Shown: positions 10,446 through 21,724 of the stretch, one piece after another
Position numbering within the stretch: the stretch's first letter is position 1
Layout: each line of letters starts with the position of its first letter
DNA from: Actinia tenebrosa
Lineage: Eukaryota; Cnidaria; Anthozoa; Actiniaria; Actiniidae
NCBI RefSeq assembly: GCF_009602425.1
Contig: NW_022260445.1
Span: 12,511-76,510, forward strand
DNA: 64,000 nt
Reading direction: 5' to 3'
The notes under the pieces: model-generated
Told to the model about the DNA's origin: nothing
The model's input: the letters and a program-made list of their open reading frames with translations, nothing else
Database searches by the model: none
Position numbers and translations under genes: made by a program

Positions 10446-12624
10446 ACCTAGACCTACCTCAATTAAAATTAAAAGAAAATATTAAAACCTTAGATCAAGA
10501 TTGCGTCACATTCTTAAGTGCTTAGGCTTTGTAGAAAAAGTCAAGTGCAAAGTCCATTGTCCGATATTTGGTATTAGGTCGTTATTTGGTAAATAACTGT
10601 GTGGAAACTATATTTGACAATANTATCTATCATATATCAATAATAAAGTACGAATATAAATACTATTTATAACCACGACAAGGAACTAAGTCTTAANTTG
10701 AAAGTTTTCAAAGGATTTTCAGTTGAGTCTCTTATTCATTATCGATATGACAAGGTTGAGTTCAAACTTTTTGTTCTTGATAAACTTATAAACATTTGAA
10801 AATATGTTCTGCAGTTTCAGGACCTTCAGGAGTTAAGGAAGGAATCGTTTCTTAGAGCAAACGCATTCCTTACTTAACGTTTGAATTCGTCTTAAAGTTT
10901 AAATCAATTTTGACTTCTGATAAACGATAGAAAATATCAGATTTTTAAATTATAAGATGAGAGCTAAGTCTTAAGACTAGAGGCAGTTCAGTGAGCTAGT
11001 GAAATAGTATCCGCTGGTATAGTATTCCGTTCAAGAATTTTTTCTGAGTCTTTCAATTTGCAGTTGCATACGTTGCTTGAAATACTGCGAGGATCAGCTC
11101 AATTTGATACAAAACAATCACAGTATAAATATATAGTGATATTCTCATACGCATAAAATAGTATAGTATAGAAGAATTCGTTTTCTTGAAGCCTACCATT
11201 AATTTGCTTCTTTCTTCTCCTTGCTGCAGGACGGAATAAAACCTGTTGTTTCCTATCGCCTTTTGTGCCGGAGTATTTGGCCGGCTCATGGAAACGATAT
11301 ACATCTGTAGCCGAATTAAAAATAAGTCCTATCTCTTTTTCAAGATCTTGATGAAGGTCAAGTGAATAAAACTGCTTTTCGCCTTTGTCGGTTTTTTTTT
11401 TTTATTCTCAACAATTTTCTTTTTTGGGTTCGAAAAATCTTACCTCTCACAATGACCGTCAAAAAAGAGAAGCATCTAAATATAGAAATTAAGAAAATCC
11501 ATTATAAAGTCATTGAATGTATACACTTATTTCAATAAAGTTATTCACCTGAAAAGCTATAAGCTGAGGCCAACAAGTATTATGGGTAAATTCATTTTAC
11601 ACGTTCAACGGCTTGATAACTATTCATGGACTTGAGAATCGTTTACTGGTTACAGTCTCACCTCTTCTGAGCATCATCGAGCTGCAGTTTGTATTAAAAC
11701 AGCTTTGTATATATATGCTTTTTATGATATGAAAAGTTTCCCATGATGCTCAGTGATCTCAGCTTTCTAGGTTTTTGGTGACTAACTTTATTGAAAGAAG
11801 TGTATGATATTCATATAAACAAGTGAGGAAGAAGAGAAGTCGTTGATGTCAATCTTAAAGGCAAACGTAATGGTATCCATGGTAACAATATTAAGCGGTT
11901 CAGTGTAATCTAAAATTTTTCTTGGCCAGAAGCCAATGATATAAGGATATTTGAGTTCAATAGACTTAATGTTTGTTTAGGGTCAAAGCACTTTATCAAA
12001 TGCAATTATGGCAGTTTTACTCGTTGCAATTACGTGATGAATTGCATTCCTCGGGTATTCTGTAGCCAGCTAGTATGCTGGGGCTTGAAAGAATTTTTTG
12101 GCTTTTCTGTATTACTGGAAGTGGAGATGACCGATGAAAGTGGAATCAAAGTGTTAAACCAAAGCAAAAGATTTATCCGAAAATGAGGTTCAGGCATTCA
12201 TTTGCTTCCCATATATTTTCTATAGAAAAAGGCTGACAGAGCAACATTCTAACACAAATGCAACAAAACATCTTTGTACAATCGAAAATACCGCTTCAAA
12301 CAAGCATTTTATCATAGTACATCAGTTTCTAACTGTTTTAAAAAAGGTTTTGAGTGTTAACCCAAAACGAAAATTGGGATCAAAACTCGAAGGTCTAGTT
12401 TTTGACGCTTTTTGCCATTATTGCTCGTTATTGACAGAAAATTTCCTCTTAAAATATCTTTACCTTCCTGTTCTTCACTTTTAGTTAAGTCTTGTTCTTG
12501 GTTTATGCCCAGTTCGAGCAATCGAAGTTTGCTGATTTGTCATTATCGACGTCATTAATACATGCATTTAGTAAAATAATGATGCAAAAACCCAGTCTCC
12601 TATCCAGAGCTCCTCGGCCTCGTT

Positions 12625-12627
<3 letters not shown>

Positions 12628-12689
<62 letters not shown>
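12628..12689 (+). repeat. Poly-T run of 62 bases
   Basis: An uninterrupted T tract. Read on the minus strand it could be the poly(A) tail of a retrotransposed sequence, but the flank to its left (to about 12590) matches no family I recognise, so a simple slippage tract is equally possible. Confidence 0.9.
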
Positions 12690-12690
<1 letters not shown>

Positions 12691-13114
12691 ATATGACCTT
12701 TTCAATCATAACTTATTATTTTTCATCAAGAGAGCGTCATTTATTAAGTTTACTCCTCTCATCCCCGCAGAATAACTTTTATTAAGGCCCGTTAGCCCAA
12801 AGCATGCAGCGCCCCTGAACTCACTACTTTTCATCACCACTCGCTCTTTATACCTGAAAGTATGTTTTTCTTAATCTGAACATAGTTAATGGAGCGGAAT
12901 GGTTTGGAAACTCCATAGAACAAAGCTTTTGTTTTGCGTTTGAGGTTGAACCGTACCATCACTTCAATTGATACTGACCGTGCACAACGAACCAAGCAAC
13001 TTAGATTGAATATATTCATTTCCTCATTATTTTCATGTATGAACATTTTGAAAGTGAAAACTTCGATGACCAAAAACCATGCGGATAAATATTTATTATA
13101 CGCGCAGATACAGT

Positions 13115-13295
13115 TAAGCCGTACTCTGGTTTTCACGAGCGACGCAAGCACAAGCACAAGGATCAAAATTTTTCCTTTTCGTTGTGCTTGTTCTTATGCT
13201 TGCGTTAGACAGTTTTTACGATGAAATAAGGCCTCTTATTATGCTTGCGCTCGTACTTGCGCTTGTGCTTGCGTCGCTTGTGAAAACCAGGCTTA
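13115..13295. repeat. Palindromic element with TAAGCC ends
   Basis: The left arm TAAGCC..CTGGTTTTCACGAGCG with ACGCAAGCACAAGCAC is the reverse complement of the right arm GTGCTTGCGTCGCTTG with TGAAAACCAGGCTTA. A relative with GCAACGCAAGCACAAATACA and GCGCTTGCGTCGCTTG lies at 32285-32400. Probably a MITE family. Confidence 0.8.
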
Positions 13296-14034
13296 GAAAG
13301 CATTAAAAAGGGCAATTACTTTTTCAATAAAAAAATAATATTGATCATATAGGATTAATTAACAAATGATAAATATTTTAGAACGATTTTTTGGAGAAAA
13401 AACATATATATTCCCTAATGCTGTGAACAAACGGAGCAAATTTTCCTTCTCTGTGCACGGTCAACGTCATATAAACAATGGATGAAGTAGAACAAAAACC
13501 TAGAACAATAGGTTTCCCAACCATACCATTCCACCCCATTTATTTATTTATATAGCGCACATATCCTGTGCTCCATTAACTATGATCTGAATACTTTGCT
13601 ATAATTTTGATGACTGATTCCGCCTATAAATGTTGTTGATCCTGACTGTGAAACGAATTGTTCTTCAAGTCGGCTGTCACTCGTAATACGTGATAAAGTT
13701 TCTCCTGAAAAGAGAAATAGATACCCAACACTACAAAAGATAAAATAAAAATAATAAAATAAGTAGGATTTAGTAGTGGCATTTCCACAGAGGGTGTCAT
13801 CATCAATTCATTTCCTCCTTCCCTTCCACTTTCTTTTTTATTATTATTGTTCTTTGTCTGGATTCCCTGTGTGTGATATAGGCGGGTTTCCTGTGGTATT
13901 CCTATTTCAAAATGGCCGCTCATAAATCTCCTTAGGGTCGTCCTTAGGGTCTAAACCCTTTGATATATAGCCTCCTTTATTGTTATACGGTCGAGATAAG
14001 GTATTTTAAATCAATCTAGGAAATAAAATTAGAC

Positions 14035-17000
14035 ATGGGTTTGTTTTTTAGTCGAAAGAAAGAGCCCGAAAAGCCCAAAATAACAGAGCAAGACAAGGCT
14101 GTTCTGGTAAGACTTGTTGAGTGAAGTTTCGTCATTTTCTGATTTTAAAGCTTAGTAACTTTACTCCAATTTTCAAAGGTTATCTTTTATTCATGCTATT
14201 ACATTTAGACCGTATTTTAAAGAGCTTGTTGTATTACATGTATAGGCTCTTAAACAGCAGAGAGACAAGCTAAAGAAATATCAGAAAAAGGTAAAGCCTA
14301 GATATAACAGAGTTCATTGTCGTGATCATATATAGCAGCTTACTTCCAGCTTCTAAATGACAGGCTTTCTGGCTTCTGTCAACCAATTTAGCCGGTAATG
14401 CTCTTAAGAAGCCTAAAGACGGGAAGAAGACGGGACATGTCAGATTTGTGGTCGATCATTATTGACCTTGCCAAGGACCAACTTGTCCCAACCCAGAAAG
14501 GACAGGTTTGCGAGATCAATGGCCTGTAAGAGGATTATTGAACAACAATAGAATACGCCACTACATGATGTTTAATGCCAATAACTTCTATTGCATACCT
14601 CGTTTCTCAAGGAGTTCTGAAATCTTATGATTTGTGGAGTATTCTGTTGCTATTCCAGAATATTCCTGGACACTCAATCGCAGGTTGTACTTTGGCAATG
14701 TCACACACAACAAATGCATGGGTTGACACACAGTGTCATTTCCCCATTGCAAGCAATGTCGAAGGCAATTTGTGTGTCTAGGAGCCAAGAGAAATATCAT
14801 TTCATTTTCATTGCCATTTAATTTTCTTTCTATTGCATTAAATAGAAAATGGGATAAATGAAATAAAATGAAAGAAATAATTGGAAAACACAGCTGTTTT
14901 TGTATTGAGCAAAACAAAGAATCAACATCCCTACCCCTCCCCCTGCACCTGGAATTTTTATTTTTTGGTTTGTATTAGCCAAGACATGTGATGTGTAATT
15001 TTCAGTTATTATAATAATTGTTAAACAGGAAATAATTTGCACATTCTATATTTTATTAGATTGAACAAAATTTAGAAAAGGAAAGAAAACTTGCCAAGGA
15101 GCTTTTACAACAAGGGAAAAAGAGGTATACACTGTTTGAAAATATTGTTAACTTTGATGCCTGGGAATTTGGCATCATTTCTAGTGTCATCATTTTGTGG
15201 CTCATATGGTTAAAAAATGATAGTAACTTTAGTTGTTGTTCAATTTTCAGCAAGGCCAAACTTCTTCTTAAGAAAAAAAGATACCAGGAACAACTTCTCG
15301 AAAGAACTGATAATCAGTTAGACAATCTTGAAAAAATGGTGGGTGTTTTCTACTGTCATAATCATTTAACAAAATTACTCAATTCTGATTGGACAAGAAG
15401 AGTACAATTAAATCCAAAATTGTACTCTGTTGAGTCCCAATTAATTTGCTCAATCTCATTGAGTGAATTATAAACAGAAAATCGCCGATCTTCTCGTACA
15501 ATTCAGAATTTATAGAAACTCATTGTGTTTTGAAAATTCTCAAATTGGACTCACCTAAAGGCTTGTCCAATTTTGAAAACTTTCAGAACATCACTCATAC
15601 CTATGAATTCCCTATTGTACAAGAAGATTGTGCAACTTCCTATACTAATTGTCCTTTATTTTTAGTTTAGATCATACAATAGATCGTTTGAGAATGGTGC
15701 TGTATTAATGATGTTAAAATGGAGAATGCATGTTTAATGATGAAACACAATTTACCATAAAATGTTTTACGTTTTTAGGTTCAAGATATTGAATTTTCAC
15801 AAGTCCAGATTCAAGTAGCAGAAGGTCTCAAGAAGGGTAATGAATGTCTTCACCAGCTGCATGAGGTATGACCCTAAAATGACTTCCATTTAATTGTCTG
15901 AGAAAAGAGAGGAGGAAGAGAGGATATAACATTGATTGGGTATAACTTTGTGTAGACTTCACAATTATATAGCCATCAGTTTTTTCTATGTCTGTCCTCT
16001 AATTGATGATAAATGTGGTCATCACATTCATGTCCAAGTAGTGTGGATTCAAGAGGCATATAGTCCACAATGACAATATGATCACAAAATCTATTGTCAA
16101 TAAGAGGACAGACACATAAAAAAACTGATGTCTATTTGTTTCTTTACAATAACCAAAACAATAAAAATTTCTCATTTTTAGTGATCACAACAACCAACAG
16201 AAAGCGCGTGCTCATTGCAATCAGCTTTATCTGTCTGTCCTTGTATTGATGATAAAAAATAACCAATCAGTGTGATGTAATGTGCAAACGAATAATAGAG
16301 GGCACAGTGTCAAAATTCAATAGACACCTATCGTATCCTTTGTTAGCTTTATTCTATTGTATAACTTAGAGACTTGTTGTGGCTATTGAATAAGGTAGAC
16401 TTTGTCCTCTGCACAAAGTAACACCCCATTGATCCAGCTCCGTAGGGGAAGGTATCTACAATTTTCAGGATTATGCAGTTTTCATTTAAGTCTGGATTTC
16501 TTTATTCTGCTGTAGATTATGTCTATTNAAGAAGTTGAGAGAATAATGGATGAGACTAAAGAAGCTGTGGAATATCAAAAGGTAAGGGTACTGTTATTGA
16601 AAATGAAAACCTCGGAGAAACATTGGAGCCATGCTGTAACTTACCCATTACAGGGGCAAGTTACATGAGGGCTGAGGTGGCCGAGGCCTCTCATAAGTGA
16701 GGGACTTTTTCTTCTTAATTGTCGCCACCTCTTTCTCAAATTCCTGAACTCCTTCTTGTGTTTCTTTACCTAAATATAGTTTATCTCCTTTTCCAGGAAA
16801 TTGATGATTTATTAAGTGGTGGTCTGTCTGATGAGGATGAGGATGAAATCATGAAAGAATTAGATGAATTGTCAGAGGTATTATCTCTTTAAGACTTTTG
16901 CTATTTTGTCATAATTTTTCTTTGTCTCTTCCAGTAGACTGAATGGTATTCTAACTACTCTAGACTTGTTTACAAACTCCTTGCATCTTTCAAACATAAT

Positions 17001-18189
17001 TATCCTTTATTTCTTGTGTCTTCCCTTGCAATCTCTTTCCTCTGATCTCCCAATGTTTTTTTACATCTTCCAATCCATTCCATTTTGGATATATTTTAAA
17101 AACAAAGTCTCATCCTTTACCAATTCCGACTAAAACAAATTGAGGTTTCTTAATTTTATTTTTTATTTTCCTTTCAAAATATAAATTTAATTATATTCTT
17201 TTATTTTAAGTCTGTGACAGAGAAATTACCAGAAGTACCCAAGGAAGACCTTCCTGTTAATCTTCCTGAACCACCAACAAAAGAGCCAGGTATTTGTTAC
17301 ATTTTGTTTTACAACCACCACTCCACGTACAGAACTCTTCCGTGAGGTTTCCTTTGCACGCACTACCACTACATTATATATTTACAACATATGTCACTCA
17401 ACTCACATGTTGCTTTTCATGGAGGGAGGAAACCAGAGAGCCTGGGGAAAACCCTCGTGGCAAGGAATAGAACTGCATCAAACAAACTCAACTTACATAT
17501 GATCCAGTCTGAGCTGGGTCTTGAACCTGGACCACAGTGGTGAGAGGCGAGCAGTAAACTACTACGCCACCCACTTCTGCCCAGGCTTCTATACATGACT
17601 AATAAATATTTCTGTCCTTAAAAGACCCTGAGGGAAGGTAATGTAGGTCAATGTAATAAGGTCAATGTAAAGTTTTACAAGGCTGGGAGACATACACAGG
17701 GATAGATAGTGTATATATAAACCTTTTCTACTATAGGGTGTAATGTATTCCCATTTCAAACCATGTGTCATTCTCTTAAGAATATAATTCTTCATTTGAG
17801 TTTAATCCATATTCATGTGTCTTCTCATGTGCAACTGTTAAACAAAGAAATTGTACTCTAGGGAATGATACAAGGTTTGAATACTCCAGTTTTGAGTTGC
17901 TCAGGGTTAGCCTCAACTTTGTGCAGAATATTCATGTGTTCCAGTGAAGTGGAATTTCAAAGTGTTTGTATTGTTGAAAATGTGTATTCCTTACTTTACC
18001 ATTTGTGAACAATCGAGGAATTCAGCGGTAATTTGGAACTTGAAAAAGGTCTATTGGGGAAACATTACAACCAAATGGAATTGGTCCATTACCAGTATGT
18101 AATTTGTAAAATTGATTTTTCATATTTAAGGGCAAGAAAAGCAAAAAGAAAAGAAAGAGACAAAAGAATCAGAAATGGTAGCAGCATGA
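14035..18189 (+). CDS. CHMP6: CHMP6 (VPS20), ESCRT-III subunit
   Basis: CHMP6 links ESCRT-II (VPS25) to ESCRT-III polymerisation on endosomal membranes during multivesicular-body sorting. Nine exons: 14035-14106, 14246-14290, 15060-15124, 15251-15338, 15779-15865, 16516-16581, 16797-16877, 17211-17289 and 18131-18189 (TGA), giving 213 residues against about 201 in human. It begins MGLFFSRKK with Gly2 as the N-myristoylation site, followed by a basic helix. Family blocks are ITEQDKAVLALKQQRDKL, LLLKKKRYQEQLLERT, DIEFSQVQIQV, IEEVERIMDETKEAVEYQ (one codon is NAA at 16528, expected Glu), and the acidic LSDEDEDEIMKEL. A proline-rich LPEVPKEDLPVNLPEPP matches the CHMP6 MIM2-type motif that binds VPS4. 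The protein ends SEMVAA, like the human tail. Introns hold a palindrome (15970-16134), a SINE and a family-A MITE. Confidence 0.95.
15970..16134. repeat. Palindromic element in CHMP6 intron 5
   Basis: The left arm TAGCCATCAGTTTTTTCTAT with GTCTGTCCTCTAATTGA pairs with the right arm, TCAATAAGAGGACAGAC followed by AAAAAAACTGATGTCTA. The arms are about 40 bp, separated by about 85 bp. It should form a hairpin in the pre-mRNA. Confidence 0.85.
17330..17585 (-). mobile_element. tRNA-derived SINE (minus strand) in CHMP6 intron 8
   Basis: Read on the minus strand, a Pol III A-box-like TGGCGTAGTAG (17569-17559) is followed by a B-box-like GGTTCAAGACC (17528-17518), about 40 bp apart as in tRNA promoters. 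Next come GTTTCCTCCCTCCAT and ACATGTGAGTTGAG. The last two blocks recur on the plus strand at 22600-22650, which defines a family. The tRNA-like head cannot fold as a normal tRNA by eye, so it is a SINE rather than a tRNA gene. Confidence 0.7.
17737..17885. repeat. MITE family A copy in CHMP6 intron 8
   Basis: Contains TGTAATGTATTCCCATTTCA, ACCATGTGTCATTCTCTTAA, and the far-side AAACAAAGAAATTGTACTCT followed by AGGGAATGATACAAG. Same organisation as the copy at 5393-5554. Confidence 0.8.
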
Positions 18190-18891
18190 GGCACTGCAGA
18201 CTGACTACTTGTTTTTCTGCAATAATTCCATATCACATGCATGTAGCACACATGTATATTGCATTTACATAGACTATCGTAATTCACCAATAGAGTAATT
18301 TATAATTGTTTAGCAGACAAAGAATGTAAAAAATTTTCAGAAAAATGAACTTTAGGCACAGAAACACAAGCTAACCAATAATTATTCTCATAAGACATGA
18401 AAGTATAGTAAGACAAAATTAAGAATGTTTTTCCCCTTCATTAAAATCATCTTTTACTGGTACACATGTTTGTTATGGAATGGTATAAAAAAGCCTTCTG
18501 GTTAGTGGCATAGCAAGAGTACCAGAGTTGGGGGGGTGATCACATCCATGGTTTTGGTGAAAACTCCTGTGATATTCACAGGTAGCCCAATAAAATACTA
18601 GGAAAATTTACAATTTTAGTCAAACAGGGGTGGTCATGCTCCTGCTTCTGGTATTACTAACCTTGTGGCAAATAAATTATGGTATTGTTCATATCAATGC
18701 TAGGACAGAATGCACTTTACTTGATAAATGAGAAACATCTTAGAATGAATTTATTGAGCCAAAACGAGTAATGTACTAGCTCTTAAAATTCATAGATATC
18801 TATAAATGAGATTTGGTCTAAAACAGTTTTGTTTGGTTTAAAACAGTTGAATAAATATCAATGTGAATTTATTAAAATGGCTATCTTATTG
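18190..18891. other. Short convergent 3' region between CHMP6 and THG1L
   Basis: About 700 bp of AT-rich DNA between two stop codons facing each other. It should hold both 3' UTRs and may let the transcripts overlap. No exon is seen. A small G run (GGGGGGGTG near 18530) is the only compositional oddity. Confidence 0.7.
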
Positions 18892-21579
18892 TCAGCTGTT
18901 TAATATCTCAGAATGATCTTCCCAAAATTGATCCCCAATGATATCTATGTGGTGTGCTGTAACTTTTAGACTGGTCTGTTTTGATTTTTGTTTTTTATTT
19001 TGTGGTGGGTCTGGATGGTTTTCAGTTTGTACAGGCTTATCTGAAGAGTCACTTTCAACCTACAACAAAGAAAAAAATTCTAATGTAATATTCATATATA
19101 CTAGTTATGCAATGATTTGTAGTGGCATATGTGTACCATGGAATATTTCTCAAATGATGCACTTCTATTTTCTTTGTGTATAAAAAGTAATCCAATGAAT
19201 AGATTGGACTATTTTATCCCATAGCAATGCAGGGCTTAAAATAACAGCTAGTCATTGGGCAATGTCCGGCCAGAATTGGAACTTCTCCAGTCAAATCATT
19301 GCCTTGCACATGCTGATTATTTTGACGTACACCTGTATTGACAGCGCTATCATGACCACCTCAGTGTTNTCTTAAGCCCAGTGTTGAAAATTTCAGTGCA
19401 TTGGAACTTATTTCCTATCTTTGATAGAGTTTTACATACCAATAATTAAACCGTGAAATAAAAAACAAACTAAATACTAACTAATAGTATCTATGATTAA
19501 TAGTTGCTATCACTCAACCAGAACATTCATTAAACAAAAGACATAAATGGTCTCTTGTGTATTTGTCTTTCTATGATGAATGTTCTGGTTGAGTGATAGC
19601 AACTATTAGTCACTAAATAGATACTATTAGTTAGTATTTAGTTTGATTTTATTTCACGGTTTAATTGCATCCGCTCTATTAGTATTTATACATATCAGTA
19701 AAAGTAAAAGTAAAAATAAATAGTATTCCCTGAGATACGCGTAAGAATAATGATAACAACCTACCTTACAAGCTTGATCATTGTCCTTGATTAGAACAGT
19801 TCCTTTTCTGTACATTTGGGGCTCATTATTATAATTAATATTGAATTCAGAAAACAAGAGCTCATTCNTATCACTTGAGACTGTTCCCTGTTTGCAGAAA
19901 AAAACATGAATGTTACTATGCATTTATTTAAACTATCTAGTCAAAAAGACAAAGATACAAGATGTTATATCAGATCTGGAGTGTACTAACACAGAGTCTC
20001 TCTTCAGCTTTTGTCTGAGTTAGGCCACCTTGATTTACCAAACTCCAGAAACAGGTATTGTAAAGATTGTTTATGTGACCTAGGGGACATTTGAGAGAAG
20101 CATGAAAATTACAGCATGAATTAAGTCATGTGTCTGAATATCATCCTCATAATCAACATCACCACCATCAACTAAAATCACCATGGTCATCACAAATGCT
20201 ACCATTAAATACCACCACCATCATCATTATATGCATTACCATCATCACCATTTTATGCTCTTTAGCAGCACCTTCATCTACACCACCTAAAAGACTACAG
20301 TTATTGCCACCACCATCATATGCATTGTCATCATGATCATCATCAGCACCATCACCTACACCACAAATGCTACCATTAGTACCACGACCATTACCAACTT
20401 ATTCACTGTCATCAAGACCTACACCATCACAAACGCTACTATCATCACCACCACCAGCATCAATAGCATGATCAGCAGCAGCATCATCGCCTACTCAAGC
20501 ATTACAGCTGGAGAAAAGAAATGATAACTGAAGCAAAAGCTAGTGACAATATAAATTGGACCAGAAGGTACCAAATTAAAGCATCTGTTATACTTACAGT
20601 CAGCTTGTCTCCAGCTAAGATAATCTCTTAAATTTTTATCACTAGGGTACAGGACAACTCTTGCATCAAACATGGGTGGGTATTGTAGTTGTTGGTCGGG
20701 AAAGAAAGTCTTCCAGTGAAACACATATGATGCCGCAAATAGAGAAACTGTATTTGTTGTGATTTTGCTGGAATATTGAAAGAGATACATGTATTTACAG
20801 TAAGGAAAAGCCTGTCAAAATGTACAGCTGGAATATTGAAAGAGATATTTACAGTAAGGAAAAGCCTGTCAAAATGTACAGAATCTAGGCCATAACCTTA
20901 CCTTGCTCTCCGACTGAACTGGGTGGTGCTCTTTTTAAACACAAAGCTTATAAATTTCAACAAATAAAAAGAAGGGTTAAATTACAGGGCTCCACGCACA
21001 ATTGCAAATGCTGATCAATCCTCTACAGTTCTAATGACAGCTATAATAGATTCTTGATTTTAGCAAAGGATTGTTTCAGGATAGGTGGAAGGGGGGATAT
21101 TGTTGACAAGGAGATCATGGGAGGATACCTAACTATCCTTTATTCAATCCCCCAATCCCCCCCTCAAATGTAAGTCAGCGCACAGGTGAAAAACGAATAG
21201 CCATCTGCAACAAGACATTACTCACTGATTTTCAATAATTTCAACATGATACCTGTATTCATCACTTTGACCATAGCTTAGCAAAATATCACCAAACTCC
21301 TCCATAACAGCTTTTGCACACTGATTCATTAGCTTCAAAGCTCTCGAGTCATTTGGCTTTTGAAATCCATGGACATCAGAGAACCTAGACATAAAAACAG
21401 TAACATTATCCACCCAAGAAAGAAAATCGAGGAACTTTATTTTAAATTCAAGAGGTTTATAAATAGACAGCAGACCTGTGAAAATTTCTTCCATCGATCC
21501 TAACAACTATCCAGCAATTTAGAAGGCAATTATCATTCTGCTCAAACTTCCTCACATACTCGTATTTGCTCTTAGCCAT
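18892..21579 (-). CDS. THG1L: THG1L, tRNA-His guanylyltransferase
   Basis: THG1L adds the essential G(-1) to the 5' end of tRNA-His by 3'-5' polymerisation. Seven exons on the minus strand: 21579-21476, 21384-21253, 20946-20902, 20767-20598, 20079-19991, 19887-19765 and 19059-18892 (TGA), giving 276 residues. The protein starts [13 protein letters not shown] like the human core. Catalytic metal ligands are visible at the family positions: Asp29 in [10 protein letters not shown] and Asp76/Glu77 in YGQSDEY. Other blocks are [23 protein letters not shown] continuing as HINNLYNT (human CHINNLYNT), [22 protein letters not shown], and the C-terminal [15 protein letters not shown]. No in-frame ATG exists upstream, so the N-terminal extension of long human isoforms is missing. 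One codon is ANG at 19868, expected Lys. The linker before DIIGD is Gln/Lys-rich and divergent. Confidence 0.95.
19444..19666. repeat. Long near-perfect palindrome in THG1L intron 6
   Basis: The left arm (AATTAAACCGTGAAATAAAA, then AAACTAAATACTAACTAATA and AGTTGCTATCACTCAACCAG) is matched almost base for base by the complementary right arm ending CGGTTTAATT. The arms are about 95 bp with a loop of only about 35 bp, making it the strongest hairpin in the window. Probably a MITE. Confidence 0.9.
20130..20500 (+). repeat. CAT/CAC-rich degenerate microsatellite in THG1L intron 4
   Basis: Irregular CATCACCACC-type tract with repeated motifs such as ACAAATGCTACCATTA at about 20195 and 20368. It lies wholly inside the intron 20080-20597. 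Confidence 0.85.
20767..20880. repeat. Tandem duplication that copies the exon-4 splice acceptor of THG1L
   Basis: The block GCTGGAATATTGAAAGAGAT through CCTGTCAAAATGTACA occurs at 20767-20826 and again at 20827-20880, the second copy lacking about six bases. On the minus strand both copies end in the same pyrimidine tract and CAG, so two identical candidate acceptors lie 60 bp apart. Confidence 0.9.
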
Positions 21580-21724
21580 TTTATATCTAATATAACTGAG
21601 TATAAGCTTAAAAAAGTTTTTAAACGTTCGAAAAGCGATAAATGCTTTTTCACTTCGGTTCGTCCGCCATTTTGAAAATTTGTAACCAAGCCTTCCGGTT
21701 AGCTGAGTAACCAGGTGATTCAAG
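21580..21724. promoter_or_regulatory. Bidirectional promoter between THG1L and the C17orf75 homologue
   Basis: Only 145 bp separate the two start codons, which face away from each other. The minus-strand side carries CCGCCATTTTG near 21666-21676. The plus-strand start codon itself sits in CAAGATGGCGGAAG at 21721-21734. Both match the YY1 consensus (CAAGATGGCGGC or its complement), which in animals often lies at or just downstream of housekeeping start sites. No TATA box is evident. The region probably also contains both 5' UTRs. Confidence 0.75.

Larger units (their letters stand above)
10006..14034. other. Divergent intergenic region between the SLC16-like gene and CHMP6
   Basis: About 4 kb upstream of two divergent start codons, so it should contain both promoters. 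Visible content: a pair of tandem palindromes (10190-10445), a 62-base T run (12628-12689), and a palindrome at 13115-13295. Close to CHMP6, 13906-13917 reads CAAAATGGCCGC, a YY1-like core (AAATGGC) typical of housekeeping promoters. A further fragment with a TAGCCTCCTTT end lies near 13968. No coding exon is supported between 10446 and 12600; that stretch is plain AT-rich DNA. Confidence 0.65.

Noticed and set aside
17510-17585. tRNA gene on the minus strand
   Set aside because: A and B boxes are present, but the stems do not pair as a tRNA and the body continues as a dispersed SINE.
21580-21723. N-terminal extension of THG1L
   Set aside because: The frame is open but contains no ATG; the only initiator would be TTG. 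MAKSK at 21579 matches the conserved core start.
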